DNA of 62,219 nt from RXIX01 sp003989075 (GTDB lineage: Bacteria; Pseudomonadota; Gammaproteobacteria; Competibacterales; Competibacteraceae). A model generated the notes under the pieces. The model searched no databases and was not told the origin of the DNA. It worked only from the letters and a program-made list of their open reading frames with translations. Position numbers and translations under genes: made by a program. The DNA lies in assembly GCA_029780415.1 (NCBI GenBank), contig JAKOYN010000015.1:1-62219 (forward strand), read 5' to 3'. Position 1 is the first letter of the stretch. Each line of letters opens with the position of its first letter. Shown in pieces: positions 43,375-52,730 of the stretch.

Positions 43375-44018
43375 GCACTGGAACGGGCGCGGCCGGGATC
43401 GGGATAACCACCGACCACCGGCCGCACATCGGTCGCCAGCATGCCGGCGCGGCGGGCTGCTTCCAAGCCGGCGTCGGCATCCTCGAACACCTGACACTCC
43501 GTCGCAGCCACACCCAGGCGCGCGGCGGCCTCCAGAAACAGATCAGGCGCTGGCTTGGGCGGCAGACCATCATCGGCAGTCAGCACCACCGCGAACAGCG
43601 TTCGCAGGCCAATAGCTGCAAGGGTACGTTCGACATTGGCGCGGGTGCCGCCCGACACCACCGCCATCGGCAGGCGTCCCTGATAATGCCGGGCCAGTGC
43701 CACTACCGGCTCCAGGGGTCGCGCATCCACCAGCAGTTCATGCACCCGCTGTTCCTTGCGCGCCGTGAACCCGGCCACATCGAGCTGCCGGCCAAACTCA
43801 GCGTTGTACAGCTGCAGAATCTGCTCGGTCGGCTTGCCATTGTGGCGCACCAGAAACGGTTGCGGACAGGCCAATCCCAGGGCCGCAAAACCCTCCTCCC
43901 AGGCGCGATAATGCAGCGGCAGGGTATCAGCCAGAGTGCCATCACAATCGAAAATCAGGCCGCTGATGCCAGCGGGCACCGTCAGCTCCAGATGTAGCGC
44001 GTGCTCAGCCATGCTCAA
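43371..44018 (-). CDS. HAD hydrolase, beta-phosphoglucomutase-like subfamily
   Basis: 215 residues. Motif I is FDCDGTLADTLPLHYRAW, motif II VVSGGTRANVE, motif III KPAPDLFLEAA and motif IV FEDADAG. LPLHYRAW places it near the YqaB/beta-phosphoglucomutase group acting on sugar phosphates. It starts in an ATGA overlap with pilU, but is convergent with pgm. Confidence 0.85.
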   Translation of the reverse strand: MSMAEHALHLELTVPAGISGLIFDCDGTLADTLPLHYRAWEEGFAALGLACPQPFLVRHNGKPTEQILQLYNAEFGRQLDVAGFTARKEQRVHELLVDARPLEPVVALARHYQGRLPMAVVSGGTRANVERTLAAIGLRTLFAVVLTADDGLPPKPAPDLFLEAAARLGVAATECQVFEDADAGLEAARRAGMLATDVRPVVGGYPDPGRARSSA

Positions 44019-45208
44019 GCACCCGCCGGCCGTGGCGGCACCCGCAGCGCCGCGCCCTGCGCCGCCGGTTTTTCTTCCTCATCGGCCTGCGGTTCGGCGA
44101 GTGCTTCCAGGGTCAGGGCCGCCCCACCCTCGCCAGCAACGCGCGGTGCCCCGCCGCTGAGACTGATGCGCAGGCGCAGATTATTGGCGGAATCGGCGTT
44201 CTTGATCGCCTCCTCGAAACTGATCTTGCCGGCCTGATGCAGGGTGAACAGCGCCTGATCGAAGGTCTGCATGCCCTGGCCGGTGGCCTTTTCCATGATC
44301 TCCTTGAGGCTGCTGACCTCACCGCGCTTGATCAGGGTCTCGACCATCGGCGAATTGAGCAGGATTTCGATCGCCGCGACCCGTTTGCCGTCCACGGTTG
44401 GAATCAGTCGCTGCGAGACAAAGGCGCGCAGGTTGCCGGCCAAATCGGTCAGCAGTTGCGGGCGGCGCTCCTCGGGGAAAAAGTTGATGATGCGGTCGAG
44501 AGCCTGATTGGCGCTGTTGGCGTGCAGGGTGGAAATCGCCAGATGGCCGGTTTCGGCGAAGGCCAGGGCGTGTTCCATGGTCTCGCGGTCGCGAATCTCG
44601 CCAATCAGGATCACATCCGGCGCCTGGCGCAGGGTGTTCTTGAGCGCGTCGGCATAGCTGAGGGTATCGACACCGACCTCGCGCTGGTTGATCACGGAAC
44701 GCTTGTGGCGATGCACAAATTCGATCGGATCCTCGATGGTGATGATGTGACCACCGCTGTTGCTGTTACGGTAGTCGATCAGCGCCGCCAGCGAGGTCGA
44801 CTTGCCCGAGCCGGTGCCGCCGACGAACAGCACCAGGCCACGCTTTTCCATGATCACCTGGGTCAGCACTGACGGCAGGCCGAGGCTCTCGATGCTGGGG
44901 ATCTCGGTCTTGATGTTGCGGATCACCATCGAGATCTCGCCGCGCTGCCGAAAGATATTGACCCGGAAGCGGCCAATGCCCGACTCGCCGATGGCCAGAT
45001 TCATCTCCAGGGTTTTCTCAAACTCGGCGATCTGCGCCGCGTCCATGACCGAATAGGCGATCTGCTTGACCCGACCCGGCGGCAGCGGCTCCTTGTCCAG
45101 GGCGCGCAGCACGCCCTGGAACTTGCCACAGGGCGGCGCGCCGGTGCTCAGATAAATATCCGATCCATCGCGCCGGGCCAGGATCAGCAGATAATCCTTC
45201 AGTTCCAT
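44015..45208 (-). CDS. pilU: Type IV pilus retraction ATPase PilU
   Basis: 397 residues. Walker A is GGTGSGKSTS, the Asp box ITIEDPIEFVH, Walker B DVILIGEIRDRETM and the His box HANSA. LLILARRDGSDIYLSTGAPP fits PilU rather than PilT. A Pro/Ala/Glu-rich tail of about 50 residues follows the conserved core. ATG 45208 lies just after the GGT stop. Confidence 0.9.
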   Translation of the reverse strand: MELKDYLLILARRDGSDIYLSTGAPPCGKFQGVLRALDKEPLPPGRVKQIAYSVMDAAQIAEFEKTLEMNLAIGESGIGRFRVNIFRQRGEISMVIRNIKTEIPSIESLGLPSVLTQVIMEKRGLVLFVGGTGSGKSTSLAALIDYRNSNSGGHIITIEDPIEFVHRHKRSVINQREVGVDTLSYADALKNTLRQAPDVILIGEIRDRETMEHALAFAETGHLAISTLHANSANQALDRIINFFPEERRPQLLTDLAGNLRAFVSQRLIPTVDGKRVAAIEILLNSPMVETLIKRGEVSSLKEIMEKATGQGMQTFDQALFTLHQAGKISFEEAIKNADSANNLRLRISLSGGAPRVAGEGGAALTLEALAEPQADEEEKPAAQGAALRVPPRPAGA

Positions 45209-45215
45209 GCCGATT

Positions 45216-46763
45216 TCACCTTGATTCGGAAAAAGGTTCGGGCCATTCCACCACCGCGGCGCAACCACCACGACGCGGATCACCGGCACCCTCGCCCACA
45301 GGCGCCACGGCATTGACACCACCAAAATACACATCCTGCGTCAACCAGCAATTGACCGGCCAGCGGGTCGCCAGCGCCGCCAGGGATGCCTCGGCAAAAC
45401 CCGGCTCGACCTGCACGCGCTCGCCATCCCAGTGCAACCGGGACGCTTCGACCGCCGCGCGCGGCGCCATGCCAAAGTCGACCAGGTTGCTGATTACCTG
45501 CGCTATTGCAGTGCGGATGCGCTTGCTGCCCCCGCTGCCCAGCACCAGGCGCAACTGCTCACCGTCCAGCAGCAGCGAGGGCGCCATCATCGACGCCACC
45601 CGCACCCCTGGCGGGCTGACATGGAAGCCTTCCGGGTGCAGGTCATCCTCGCCCATCATATTGTTCAGCATCACGCCGGTGCCGGGCACGAAATACCCGG
45701 AACCCTCGCCATTGGAGATCGTCATGCTGGCAGCATTGCCTTCGGCATCGCAAACACTGACATGGGTGGTGCCGCCCGAGGCGCTGCGCACCCGTTCCAG
45801 ACTTTCGCTCAGGCCGGGACGCCCCAGATCAACCGGACTCAGATAGCCTTCAGCGCGCCGCCGGTCAACCTCTTCCATCGCCGCCACCAGCAGCGCCAGA
45901 TGCGCCGGCGAGCCAAACTGCAAATCCGCCGGTGCGCGCGCCTCCAGCAGGCGCAGCAACAGGGCAATCAGCGAACCACCAAACGATGGGGGCGGATTGG
46001 TCAGCAGACGCAGGCCGCGCACATCCACCGGTAGCGGCTCGCGCTCGATCACCCGATAGCTGACCAGATCCGCAAGCGTCAGCAGGCCACCGCCCTCGCG
46101 CATGTCGGCGGCGATGCGCTGCGCCAGAGCACCCTCATAAAAGGCCCGCTCGCCATCGTCATCGACCAGGCTTTCCAGGAATGCCGCAAGCTCCGGATTG
46201 CAAAAACGATTGCCTTCGACCTGATAGCGCCCGTCCGGCTCGAACAGCGCCCGCCCGGTCGCGGTCAGGGTCAGGATCGGCACCAGCAGATCGAGGAAAT
46301 AGGCCTGGGCGCGATTGATCAGCACCCCCTCGCGCGCCAGATCGATCGCCGGCGCCAGCACCTCACGCAGCGGCAGACGCCCCAAACGCCGGTGGACATG
46401 CAGGTAGCCGCGCAGCACGCCAGGCACCGCTACCGAACCCATGCCGACATTGAACACCTGCTCGCTGCCGGGGAAATGCACCGTGACCGGGTGAAAATGC
46501 GGCTCCAGCAGGCTAGGCTGCAGGCCCTGCCCCGGGGTATCGACGAAGAAATCGAACAGCACGGCCCGGCCCACAGCGGTACGCGCCAGCAGGAAGCCGC
46601 CACCGCCCAGACTGGCCAGAGCCGGCTCGGCTACCGTCGCGGCAAAGCCCGCTGCCACCGTCGCGTCAAAGGCATTGCCGCCCATCCGCAGCACCGCGCA
46701 GGCCGCGGCCGTTGTTTCAGGGTGCCCGGCGGCCACAACGGCCCGGGAACGCTGTGCCGCCAC
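45216..46763 (-). CDS. Gamma-glutamyltransferase-family Ntn hydrolase
   Basis: 515 residues. The self-cleavage and catalytic Thr is T332 in GGTTHVSVCDAEGNAASMT; LNNMMGEDD and GSGGSKRIRTAI shape the substrate site. The family splits glutathione or related gamma-glutamyl compounds. No signal peptide is visible, unusual for the periplasmic enzymes. It is directly upstream of pilU and four bases from the rhlB stop. Confidence 0.85.
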   Translation of the reverse strand: MAAQRSRAVVAAGHPETTAAACAVLRMGGNAFDATVAAGFAATVAEPALASLGGGGFLLARTAVGRAVLFDFFVDTPGQGLQPSLLEPHFHPVTVHFPGSEQVFNVGMGSVAVPGVLRGYLHVHRRLGRLPLREVLAPAIDLAREGVLINRAQAYFLDLLVPILTLTATGRALFEPDGRYQVEGNRFCNPELAAFLESLVDDDGERAFYEGALAQRIAADMREGGGLLTLADLVSYRVIEREPLPVDVRGLRLLTNPPPSFGGSLIALLLRLLEARAPADLQFGSPAHLALLVAAMEEVDRRRAEGYLSPVDLGRPGLSESLERVRSASGGTTHVSVCDAEGNAASMTISNGEGSGYFVPGTGVMLNNMMGEDDLHPEGFHVSPPGVRVASMMAPSLLLDGEQLRLVLGSGGSKRIRTAIAQVISNLVDFGMAPRAAVEASRLHWDGERVQVEPGFAEASLAALATRWPVNCWLTQDVYFGGVNAVAPVGEGAGDPRRGGCAAVVEWPEPFSESR

Positions 46764-46766
46764 CGC

Positions 46767-48038
46767 TCAGCCCCGACCGCTCGGCCGACGGTGCGGCGTG
46801 CGGCCACGGCCACGATGCTCGCCACCCGACAACAGCGGCCTGCGGCGTTCCAGACGCCTGGCCGGCTTGTATTCGGGCAGCAGCTCCTCGGTCACCGGCA
46901 GCACGGGAATCTTCTGGCCGATGAAATCCTCGATATCGGGCAGCGAGTACACGTATTCCTCACAGGCAAAGCTGATGGCATCGCCACTGGCGCCGATGCG
47001 CGCGGTACGGCCGATGCGATGCACGTAATCCTCGCGATCCTGCGGCAGGTCGAAATTGATGACGTGGGTGACATCGGGAATGTGCAGGCCCCGCGCCGCA
47101 ACATCGGTGGCCACCAGAATCGGCAGCTCGCCCTGCTGGAAGGCTTCCAGCAGCTTCAGGCGCTTGTTCTGCGGGATATCGCCAGAGAGCACGCCGGCTT
47201 CGTAGTCATTGCCCAGCAGATAGCCGGTCACCCGCTCGGCGGCGCGCTTGGTGTTGACAAAGATCATGGTGCGCTTGGGCTCCTGCTGGCGCAGCACGCC
47301 AAACAGCAGCGCGATCTTGTCATGCGCGGGGACGTGATAGAGTGCCTGACGGACTTTCTCGGCCGTGACATGCTCGGCCTCGATGCGCACCACCCGCGGA
47401 TCGTTCATATGCTCATAGGCCAGTTCCATCACCCGGTTGCTGAGCGTGGCGGAAAACAGCATATTGATGCGCCTGTCGGGCGGTGGCATCTTGCGCAGCA
47501 GGTAGCGAATATCGGCGATGAAGCCCAGATCGAACATGCGGTCGGCCTCGTCGAGCACCACGACTTCAATCGCCGACAGCTTGTAGACGCCCTGCTTGAA
47601 GTAGTCGATCAACCGGCCCGGCGTGCCAATCAGGACGTCAACCCCGGCCTCGAGCTGGCGGCGCTGGCTATCGTAGCCGGTGCCACCATAGACGGCGGCA
47701 AATTTCAGGCCGGTGTAGCGGCCGAGCAGTTCGGCATCGCGATGAATCTGTACCGCCAGTTCGCGGGTCGGGGCGATAATCAGGGTCCAGGGCCCGACTG
47801 CATCGGCCGCGACCGGGGTTTCCATGAGATGATGCAGGGCAGCCAGCAGGAACGCGGCGGTCTTGCCGGTGCCGGTCTGCGCCTGGCCTGCGATATCCTG
47901 ACCCTGCAAGGCCAGGGGCAGCGTAGCCGCCTGGATGGGCGTGCAATAGGTAAAGCCGGTATCTTCCAGGCTTTCCAGCAGTGATTCGCTCAGGCCGAGC
48001 CCGGAAAAGGGGACGTTGGTAAGATGGTCTTTTTGCAT
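46767..48038 (-). CDS. rhlB: DEAD-box RNA helicase RhlB
   Basis: 423 residues. MQKDHLTNVPFSGLGL matches the RhlB start; motifs AQTGTGKT, PTRELA, VLDEADRMFD, FSATLS and HRIGRTARIG follow in order, and a basic Arg-rich tail ends the protein. RhlB is the helicase of the RNA degradosome. Divergent from trxA-rho, exactly as in E. coli. Confidence 0.93.
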   Translation of the reverse strand: MQKDHLTNVPFSGLGLSESLLESLEDTGFTYCTPIQAATLPLALQGQDIAGQAQTGTGKTAAFLLAALHHLMETPVAADAVGPWTLIIAPTRELAVQIHRDAELLGRYTGLKFAAVYGGTGYDSQRRQLEAGVDVLIGTPGRLIDYFKQGVYKLSAIEVVVLDEADRMFDLGFIADIRYLLRKMPPPDRRINMLFSATLSNRVMELAYEHMNDPRVVRIEAEHVTAEKVRQALYHVPAHDKIALLFGVLRQQEPKRTMIFVNTKRAAERVTGYLLGNDYEAGVLSGDIPQNKRLKLLEAFQQGELPILVATDVAARGLHIPDVTHVINFDLPQDREDYVHRIGRTARIGASGDAISFACEEYVYSLPDIEDFIGQKIPVLPVTEELLPEYKPARRLERRRPLLSGGEHRGRGRTPHRRPSGRG

Positions 48039-48324
48039 GTGATCAGCGAAATCCCAGATGGGCAGGTTTGGGGGACTTGCATCGGCGCCCGGTTTGGGCT
48101 GAAATTCTGCAAGAACATGCTGCAAGGAAATTTGTGCCCCGATTGGCTATTTTGCCACAATATCAGCCGTTGAACGCCGCGCGCCGCCGATTTTCGCGGT
48201 CGCACCAGGCGGGTGCCCCTGCCAGACCCCCGGCGCCATTGCATATCCTGTCCATTTCAGCGCTTCCCGCTGCCCGACCGGGCGACCGGCCGCCAGCCTC
48301 CTTCCTAAACCGGAGACGCCTTCC

Positions 48325-48654
48325 GTGAGCGAGCACATCGTACATATCACCGACGAAACCTTCGACGCCGAGGTCCTCAAGGCCGGTCAGCCGGTCCTGG
48401 TGGATTACTGGGCCGAGTGGTGCGGACCCTGCCGCATGATCGCTCCGATCCTCGATGAGGTCGCCGCGGAATATGCCGGCCGCGTCAAGATCTGCAAGCT
48501 GAACGTCGATGAAAACCAGAACACCCCGCCCAAGTATGGTATCCGGGGCATTCCCACCCTGATGCTGTTCCGCGGCGGCAACGTCGAAGCGACCAAGGTC
48601 GGTGCGCTGTCCAAGTCGCAACTGATCGCCTTCCTCGATAGCAGTCTGCGCTAA
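48325..48654 (+). CDS. trxA: Thioredoxin
   Basis: 109 residues. The redox site is WCGPC (Cys33/Cys36), with the cis-Pro in RGIPTLMLF. It starts at GTG 48325. The gene is followed by a hairpin (GCGGCGTC 48667-48674 with GACGCCGC 48686-48693) in the 199-base leader before rho. Confidence 0.97.
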   Translation: MSEHIVHITDETFDAEVLKAGQPVLVDYWAEWCGPCRMIAPILDEVAAEYAGRVKICKLNVDENQNTPPKYGIRGIPTLMLFRGGNVEATKVGALSKSQLIAFLDSSLR

Positions 48655-48853
48655 GCGCCGCCCGATGCGGCGTCCGCCCAGGGTAGACGCCGCCGGATGG
48701 CCATGCTAGCTTTCACTGCGGCGTTCATCCCCAAGCCGCCCATACACCAAGCCCGTTCGGCCCGTCGCCCGGCTCGTTTCCCGACCCGAGAACACGCACC
48801 CCTCCCCGCCGGCACCGCCTGCCCGCGCCTGCCGTCTCGAGCATGTAGCTTCC

Positions 48854-50110
48854 ATGAATCTGACTGAACTCAAAAAGAAATCCGCCGCCGACCTGATCGC
48901 CATCGCGCAGGATCTGAAGCTCGAGGGCATGGCACGGTCGCGCAAGCAGGACGTGATCTTCGCCATTCTCAAGGCTCTGGCCAAGAATGGTGAGGATATC
49001 TCCGGCGATGGCGTCCTGGAAATTCTCCAGGACGGCTTCGGCTTCCTGCGTTCCGCCGACAGCTCCTATCTGGCCGGCCCTGATGACATCTACGTCTCGC
49101 CCAGCCAGATCCGCCGTTTCAACCTGCGCACCGGCGACACGGTCAGCGGCAAGATTCGCCCCCCCAAGGAAGGCGAGCGCTACTTTGCCCTGCTCAAGGT
49201 CAACGACATCAATTTCGAACCGCCCGAGGTCTCCAAGAACAAGGTCCTGTTCGAGAACCTCACCCCGCTGCACGCCACCGAACGCATGCAGCTGGAGCGC
49301 GGCAATGGCAGCACCGAGGACATCACCGCCCGGGTCATCGACCTGGTCGCGCCGATTGGCAAGGGCCAGCGCGGTCTGATCGTCTCGCCGCCCAAGGCCG
49401 GCAAGACCATGATGCTGCAGAATATTGCCCAAAGCATCGCCGCCAACCATCCCGAGTGCTACCTGATCGTACTGCTGATCGACGAGCGCCCGGAGGAAGT
49501 GACCGAGATGCAGCGCTCGGTGCGCGGCGAGGTGATCTCCAGCACCTTCGACGAACCGGCCACCCGCCATGTGCAGGTTGCGGAAATGGTTTCCGATAAG
49601 GCCAAGCGCCTGGTCGAGCACAAGCGCGACGTGGTGATCCTGCTCGATTCCATCACCCGGCTGGCGCGTGCCTATAACACCGTGGTGCCGGCCTCGGGCA
49701 AGGTACTCACCGGTGGCGTCGATGCCAACGCCCTGCAAAAGCCCAAGCGCTTCTTTGGCGCAGCGCGCAATATCGAGGAAGGCGGCTCGCTGACCATCAT
49801 CGCCACCGCGCTGATCGACACCGGCTCGCGCATGGATGATGTGATCTACGAGGAATTCAAGGGCACCGGCAACATGGAAATCCATCTTGACCGGCGCATT
49901 TCCGAAAAGCGTGTATTCCCGTCGATCGACCTGAACCGCTCCGGCACCCGCCGCGAGGAACTGCTCACCGACGCTGACGATCTGCAGAAGATGTGGATTC
50001 TGCGCAAGCTGCTGCACCCGATGGATGAGCTGCAGGCGATGGAATTCCTGCTTGAGCGGCTGAAGAACACCCGGACCAACAAGGAATTCTTCGAGTCGAT
50101 GAAGCGCTAG
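48854..50110 (+). CDS. rho: Transcription termination factor Rho
   Basis: 418 residues, full length. The N-terminal helical and OSD cold-shock-like RNA-binding domains (GFGFLRSADSSYLAGPDD) precede the ATPase with Walker A SPPKAGKTMM, the Q-loop/R-loop region and DSITRLARAYN. The hexamer ends Rho-dependent transcripts. Confidence 0.97.
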   Translation: MNLTELKKKSAADLIAIAQDLKLEGMARSRKQDVIFAILKALAKNGEDISGDGVLEILQDGFGFLRSADSSYLAGPDDIYVSPSQIRRFNLRTGDTVSGKIRPPKEGERYFALLKVNDINFEPPEVSKNKVLFENLTPLHATERMQLERGNGSTEDITARVIDLVAPIGKGQRGLIVSPPKAGKTMMLQNIAQSIAANHPECYLIVLLIDERPEEVTEMQRSVRGEVISSTFDEPATRHVQVAEMVSDKAKRLVEHKRDVVILLDSITRLARAYNTVVPASGKVLTGGVDANALQKPKRFFGAARNIEEGGSLTIIATALIDTGSRMDDVIYEEFKGTGNMEIHLDRRISEKRVFPSIDLNRSGTRREELLTDADDLQKMWILRKLLHPMDELQAMEFLLERLKNTRTNKEFFESMKR

Positions 50111-50158
50111 GGCGCCCGGCTCCGGACCCGTGACGAATTTTCCCGACGACTGTTCCCG

Positions 50159-50683
50159 ATGAACGCTACTGCCGATACTGCCACGCCTGTTCAGGCTCCC
50201 CGTCGTCCGACCCTGCCCGCACCACTGGCGCTACCGCTGCGACTGATTCCCGGTCCGGTGCATTCGACCCTGCTGACCACGGCGCTGAACGTGCTGTTCG
50301 CCGCCGGCATTCGCGAGGGCGAATTCGACTTCCTGCGTGACCGGCTGCTCCTGATCCGCCTGCGTGATGCCGGCGTGGAATATCGCCTGCGCTTTGCCGG
50401 GCCGGCCGGTTTTGTCCCCGGCGCACAGGCCGCACCTGCAGATCTGAGCATCAGCGGTACGCTGTACGATTTCCTGGTGCTGGCCACCCGTCGCGAGGAT
50501 TCCGATACGTTGTTTTTCAGCCGCCGCGTGCTGATGGAGGGCGATACTGCCCTGGGCCTGGAGCTGAAAAACTGGCTGGACAGCCAGGATCTGGACGCCA
50601 CCGGCGGGCCACTGCCGCCGCTGCTGCGCGCCACCAGCGCCCTGCTGCGCGTCCATGAGCGCTTCAGCGGACGCACAGCCTAG
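50159..50683 (+). CDS. ubiT: SCP2-domain ubiquinone accessory factor UbiT
   Basis: 174 residues. The lipid-binding SCP2 fold spans about residues 35-150 (LLTTALNVLFAAGIREGEFDFL, ISGTLYDFLVLATRREDSDTLFF in two parts). UbiT supports oxygen-independent ubiquinone synthesis together with UbiU and UbiV, which are encoded convergently next door. Confidence 0.88.
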   Translation: MNATADTATPVQAPRRPTLPAPLALPLRLIPGPVHSTLLTTALNVLFAAGIREGEFDFLRDRLLLIRLRDAGVEYRLRFAGPAGFVPGAQAAPADLSISGTLYDFLVLATRREDSDTLFFSRRVLMEGDTALGLELKNWLDSQDLDATGGPLPPLLRATSALLRVHERFSGRTA

Positions 50684-50692
50684 CAAAAACAA

Positions 50693-50731
50693 AAGCCGTT
50701 CAGAGTACGCCTGGCGAACCCTGAACGGCTT
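50693..50731. terminator. Bidirectional terminator between ubiT and ubiV
   Basis: AAGCCGTTCAG, 17-base loop, CTGAACGGCTT, with CTTCCTT on the plus side and TTGTTTTTG on the minus side. Confidence 0.85.
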
Positions 50732-50761
50732 CTTCCTTCAGCCGCAGCCCACTCGCCCGCC

Positions 50762-51685
50762 CTACACCGCTGCCGCGACCTGCCTTAGACCCGGCTGGCC
50801 CTGCCAGTAGCCATCGCAGGCACCGTGTGGCAGGCCGGCATTCAAGGCCTGCGCCGCTTCGCGTGGATCACGCGCACCGCTCCGACAGGCGGCAAACGCC
50901 TCGATCACCGTCTCCATGTCGTGCGGCTGCGGACTGAGGCGCAGCACGTCCACACCCAGCGCGCGCAAATCGGCCAATTCCGCCAGCAGGTTGCAGGTCT
51001 GTGCTGACTGGGTCTGAATCCCGTTCAGCGTCAGGAAGATCTGGCTCTCGCGGGTGCTCAGGGTCAGGCCCTCGGGATCGTCCAGACAGCGATACTGGCA
51101 ATCATCCTTGGGCAGGTCATGGTAGCGGGCCGTGAAACAGCGCGCCGAATAGGCCAGCGGCAGGCGGCCATAGGCGAACACCTCGGTCTCGACACCGGCC
51201 GGCCGTCGGGCCTGAATCGCCGCCAGCGTCTCCCGCGACAATTCCACCGGCATCACCCAGCGCTGCGCGCCCAGCCTGGCCAGAACACCCAGGGTGCGCT
51301 CGTTATAGACATTGATCCCGGTGCCGAGCACGAACGGCACGCCCTGCGCCGCCAGCAGATGCACCGCGCCCATATCATTCGCTTCAACGGTAAAGCGGCC
51401 ATTCGCGCACAGCCGGCGCAGCGTCTTCAGTTCCGATTCCGCTTCCAGCAGCGCCAGCGTCGACAGCACCACCTCCTTACCGGTCGCGCTGATGCGTTCC
51501 GCCAGGTCCAGCCAGTCGGTGGTATTCAGGGCATGGCGCTTGGAGCATACGGTTTCGCCGATATACACGATGTCCAGCGGCGCCGCGCTCATCCGCTCGT
51601 AAAAATCGAGCAGCATCTGCCGCGGCCAGTAATACAGCACCGGACCGAGCGCCAGGCGCGGCAGGCCTTGTTCAACGGTTGCCAT
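50762..51685 (-). CDS. ubiV: UbiV, U32-family oxygen-independent ubiquinone hydroxylation protein
   Basis: 307 residues. The U32 fold carries a conserved Cys in GETVCSKRH and the cluster RCFTARYH...DDCQYRC, which supply the [4Fe-4S] ligands. With UbiU it forms the complex that hydroxylates the ring anaerobically using prephenate. GAGGAG precedes the ATG. Second gene after ubiU. Confidence 0.92.
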   Translation of the reverse strand: MATVEQGLPRLALGPVLYYWPRQMLLDFYERMSAAPLDIVYIGETVCSKRHALNTTDWLDLAERISATGKEVVLSTLALLEAESELKTLRRLCANGRFTVEANDMGAVHLLAAQGVPFVLGTGINVYNERTLGVLARLGAQRWVMPVELSRETLAAIQARRPAGVETEVFAYGRLPLAYSARCFTARYHDLPKDDCQYRCLDDPEGLTLSTRESQIFLTLNGIQTQSAQTCNLLAELADLRALGVDVLRLSPQPHDMETVIEAFAACRSGARDPREAAQALNAGLPHGACDGYWQGQPGLRQVAAAV

Positions 51686-51697
51686 GGCGATTGCTCC

Positions 51698-52729
51698 TCA
51701 CTGCCAGGTACGGTGATAGGCGCCAAGCGTGGTCTGATGCCCCTCGGACACCTTGCCCAGTTCGCGCAGCCATTCCGGTTTTGGCGCATAGCCGGCCGGA
51801 TTACGCCGGCAGGCATCAATCGCCGCCCGCCAGACCCGGGTCACCTGGGTGACATAGGCCGGACTGCGCTGGCGACCCTCGATCTTGATTGCGGCAATAC
51901 CCATGGCCTGCAACTCCGGCAGCAGCTCCAGGGTATTGAGGCTGGTCGGTTCCTCGATGGCGTAATAGGTCTGGTCGCCAACCATGAAGCGGCCCTTGCA
52001 CAGGGTCGGATAGCCGGCCGGCTCGTCGGGCTCATAACGATCGATGAGCAGGCCACCGAGCCGCGTTTCCAGGCCACGCGGGGTTTCCTCCCAGCGCACC
52101 GCCTTGGCCGGCGAGCAGACCCCGCACATATTGGGCGATTCGCCGGTGACGTAGGAAGACAGCAGGCAGCGCCCCTCGACCATGATGCACAGACCGCCAA
52201 AACCAAAGACTTCGATGCCGACCGGGCTGCTATCCAACACATGGCGTACCTGCGGCAGCGACAGTACCCGTGGCAGGACCACCCGACGGATGCCAAAGCG
52301 CTCATGGTAAAAGCGGATCGCTTCGTAGTTGGTGGCCGAACCCTGTACCGACAGGTGCAGCGGCAGTTGCGGATGCCGCTGGCAGGCGTAGTCGAGCACG
52401 CTGATGTCGGCGGCGATCACCGCATCCACACCCAATTCGGCGGCCTGATCAACCGCCCGCTGCCAGCGCGCCCAGCCGTCCGGCTGCGGAAAGGTGTTAA
52501 GGGCGACGAAGACCCGCCGGCCACGGGTCTGGGCATAGCGCACGCCCTGCTCGGCGGCCTTGGCGTCGAAGTTCAGGCCGGGAAAATGCCGGGCGTTGGT
52601 GTCGTCGCGAAAGCCGATGTACACCGCATCGGCGCCGTGATCGACGGCCGTTTTCAGCGACGGCAGGTTGCCCGCGGGACAGACCAGTTCCAAGGTGGAT
52701 GCCTTGGCGGTAGGAGCCGGACTGGCCAT
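51698..52729 (-). CDS. ubiU: UbiU, U32-family partner of UbiV
   Basis: 343 residues. LELVCPAGNLPSLKTAVDHG and GADAVYIGFRDDTNARHFPG are U32 signatures; GRCLLSSYVTG, PNMCGVCSPA and a later Cys give the cluster ligands. The ATG at 52729 lies one base after the purD stop, so ubiUV are cotranscribed with purH-purD. Confidence 0.93.
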   Translation of the reverse strand: MASPAPTAKASTLELVCPAGNLPSLKTAVDHGADAVYIGFRDDTNARHFPGLNFDAKAAEQGVRYAQTRGRRVFVALNTFPQPDGWARWQRAVDQAAELGVDAVIAADISVLDYACQRHPQLPLHLSVQGSATNYEAIRFYHERFGIRRVVLPRVLSLPQVRHVLDSSPVGIEVFGFGGLCIMVEGRCLLSSYVTGESPNMCGVCSPAKAVRWEETPRGLETRLGGLLIDRYEPDEPAGYPTLCKGRFMVGDQTYYAIEEPTSLNTLELLPELQAMGIAAIKIEGRQRSPAYVTQVTRVWRAAIDACRRNPAGYAPKPEWLRELGKVSEGHQTTLGAYHRTWQ

Positions 52730-52730
52730 G

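Noticed and set aside
46392..47984. 530-codon plus-strand frame
   Set aside because: Antisense to the GGT-family gene and rhlB, with no recognisable domain.
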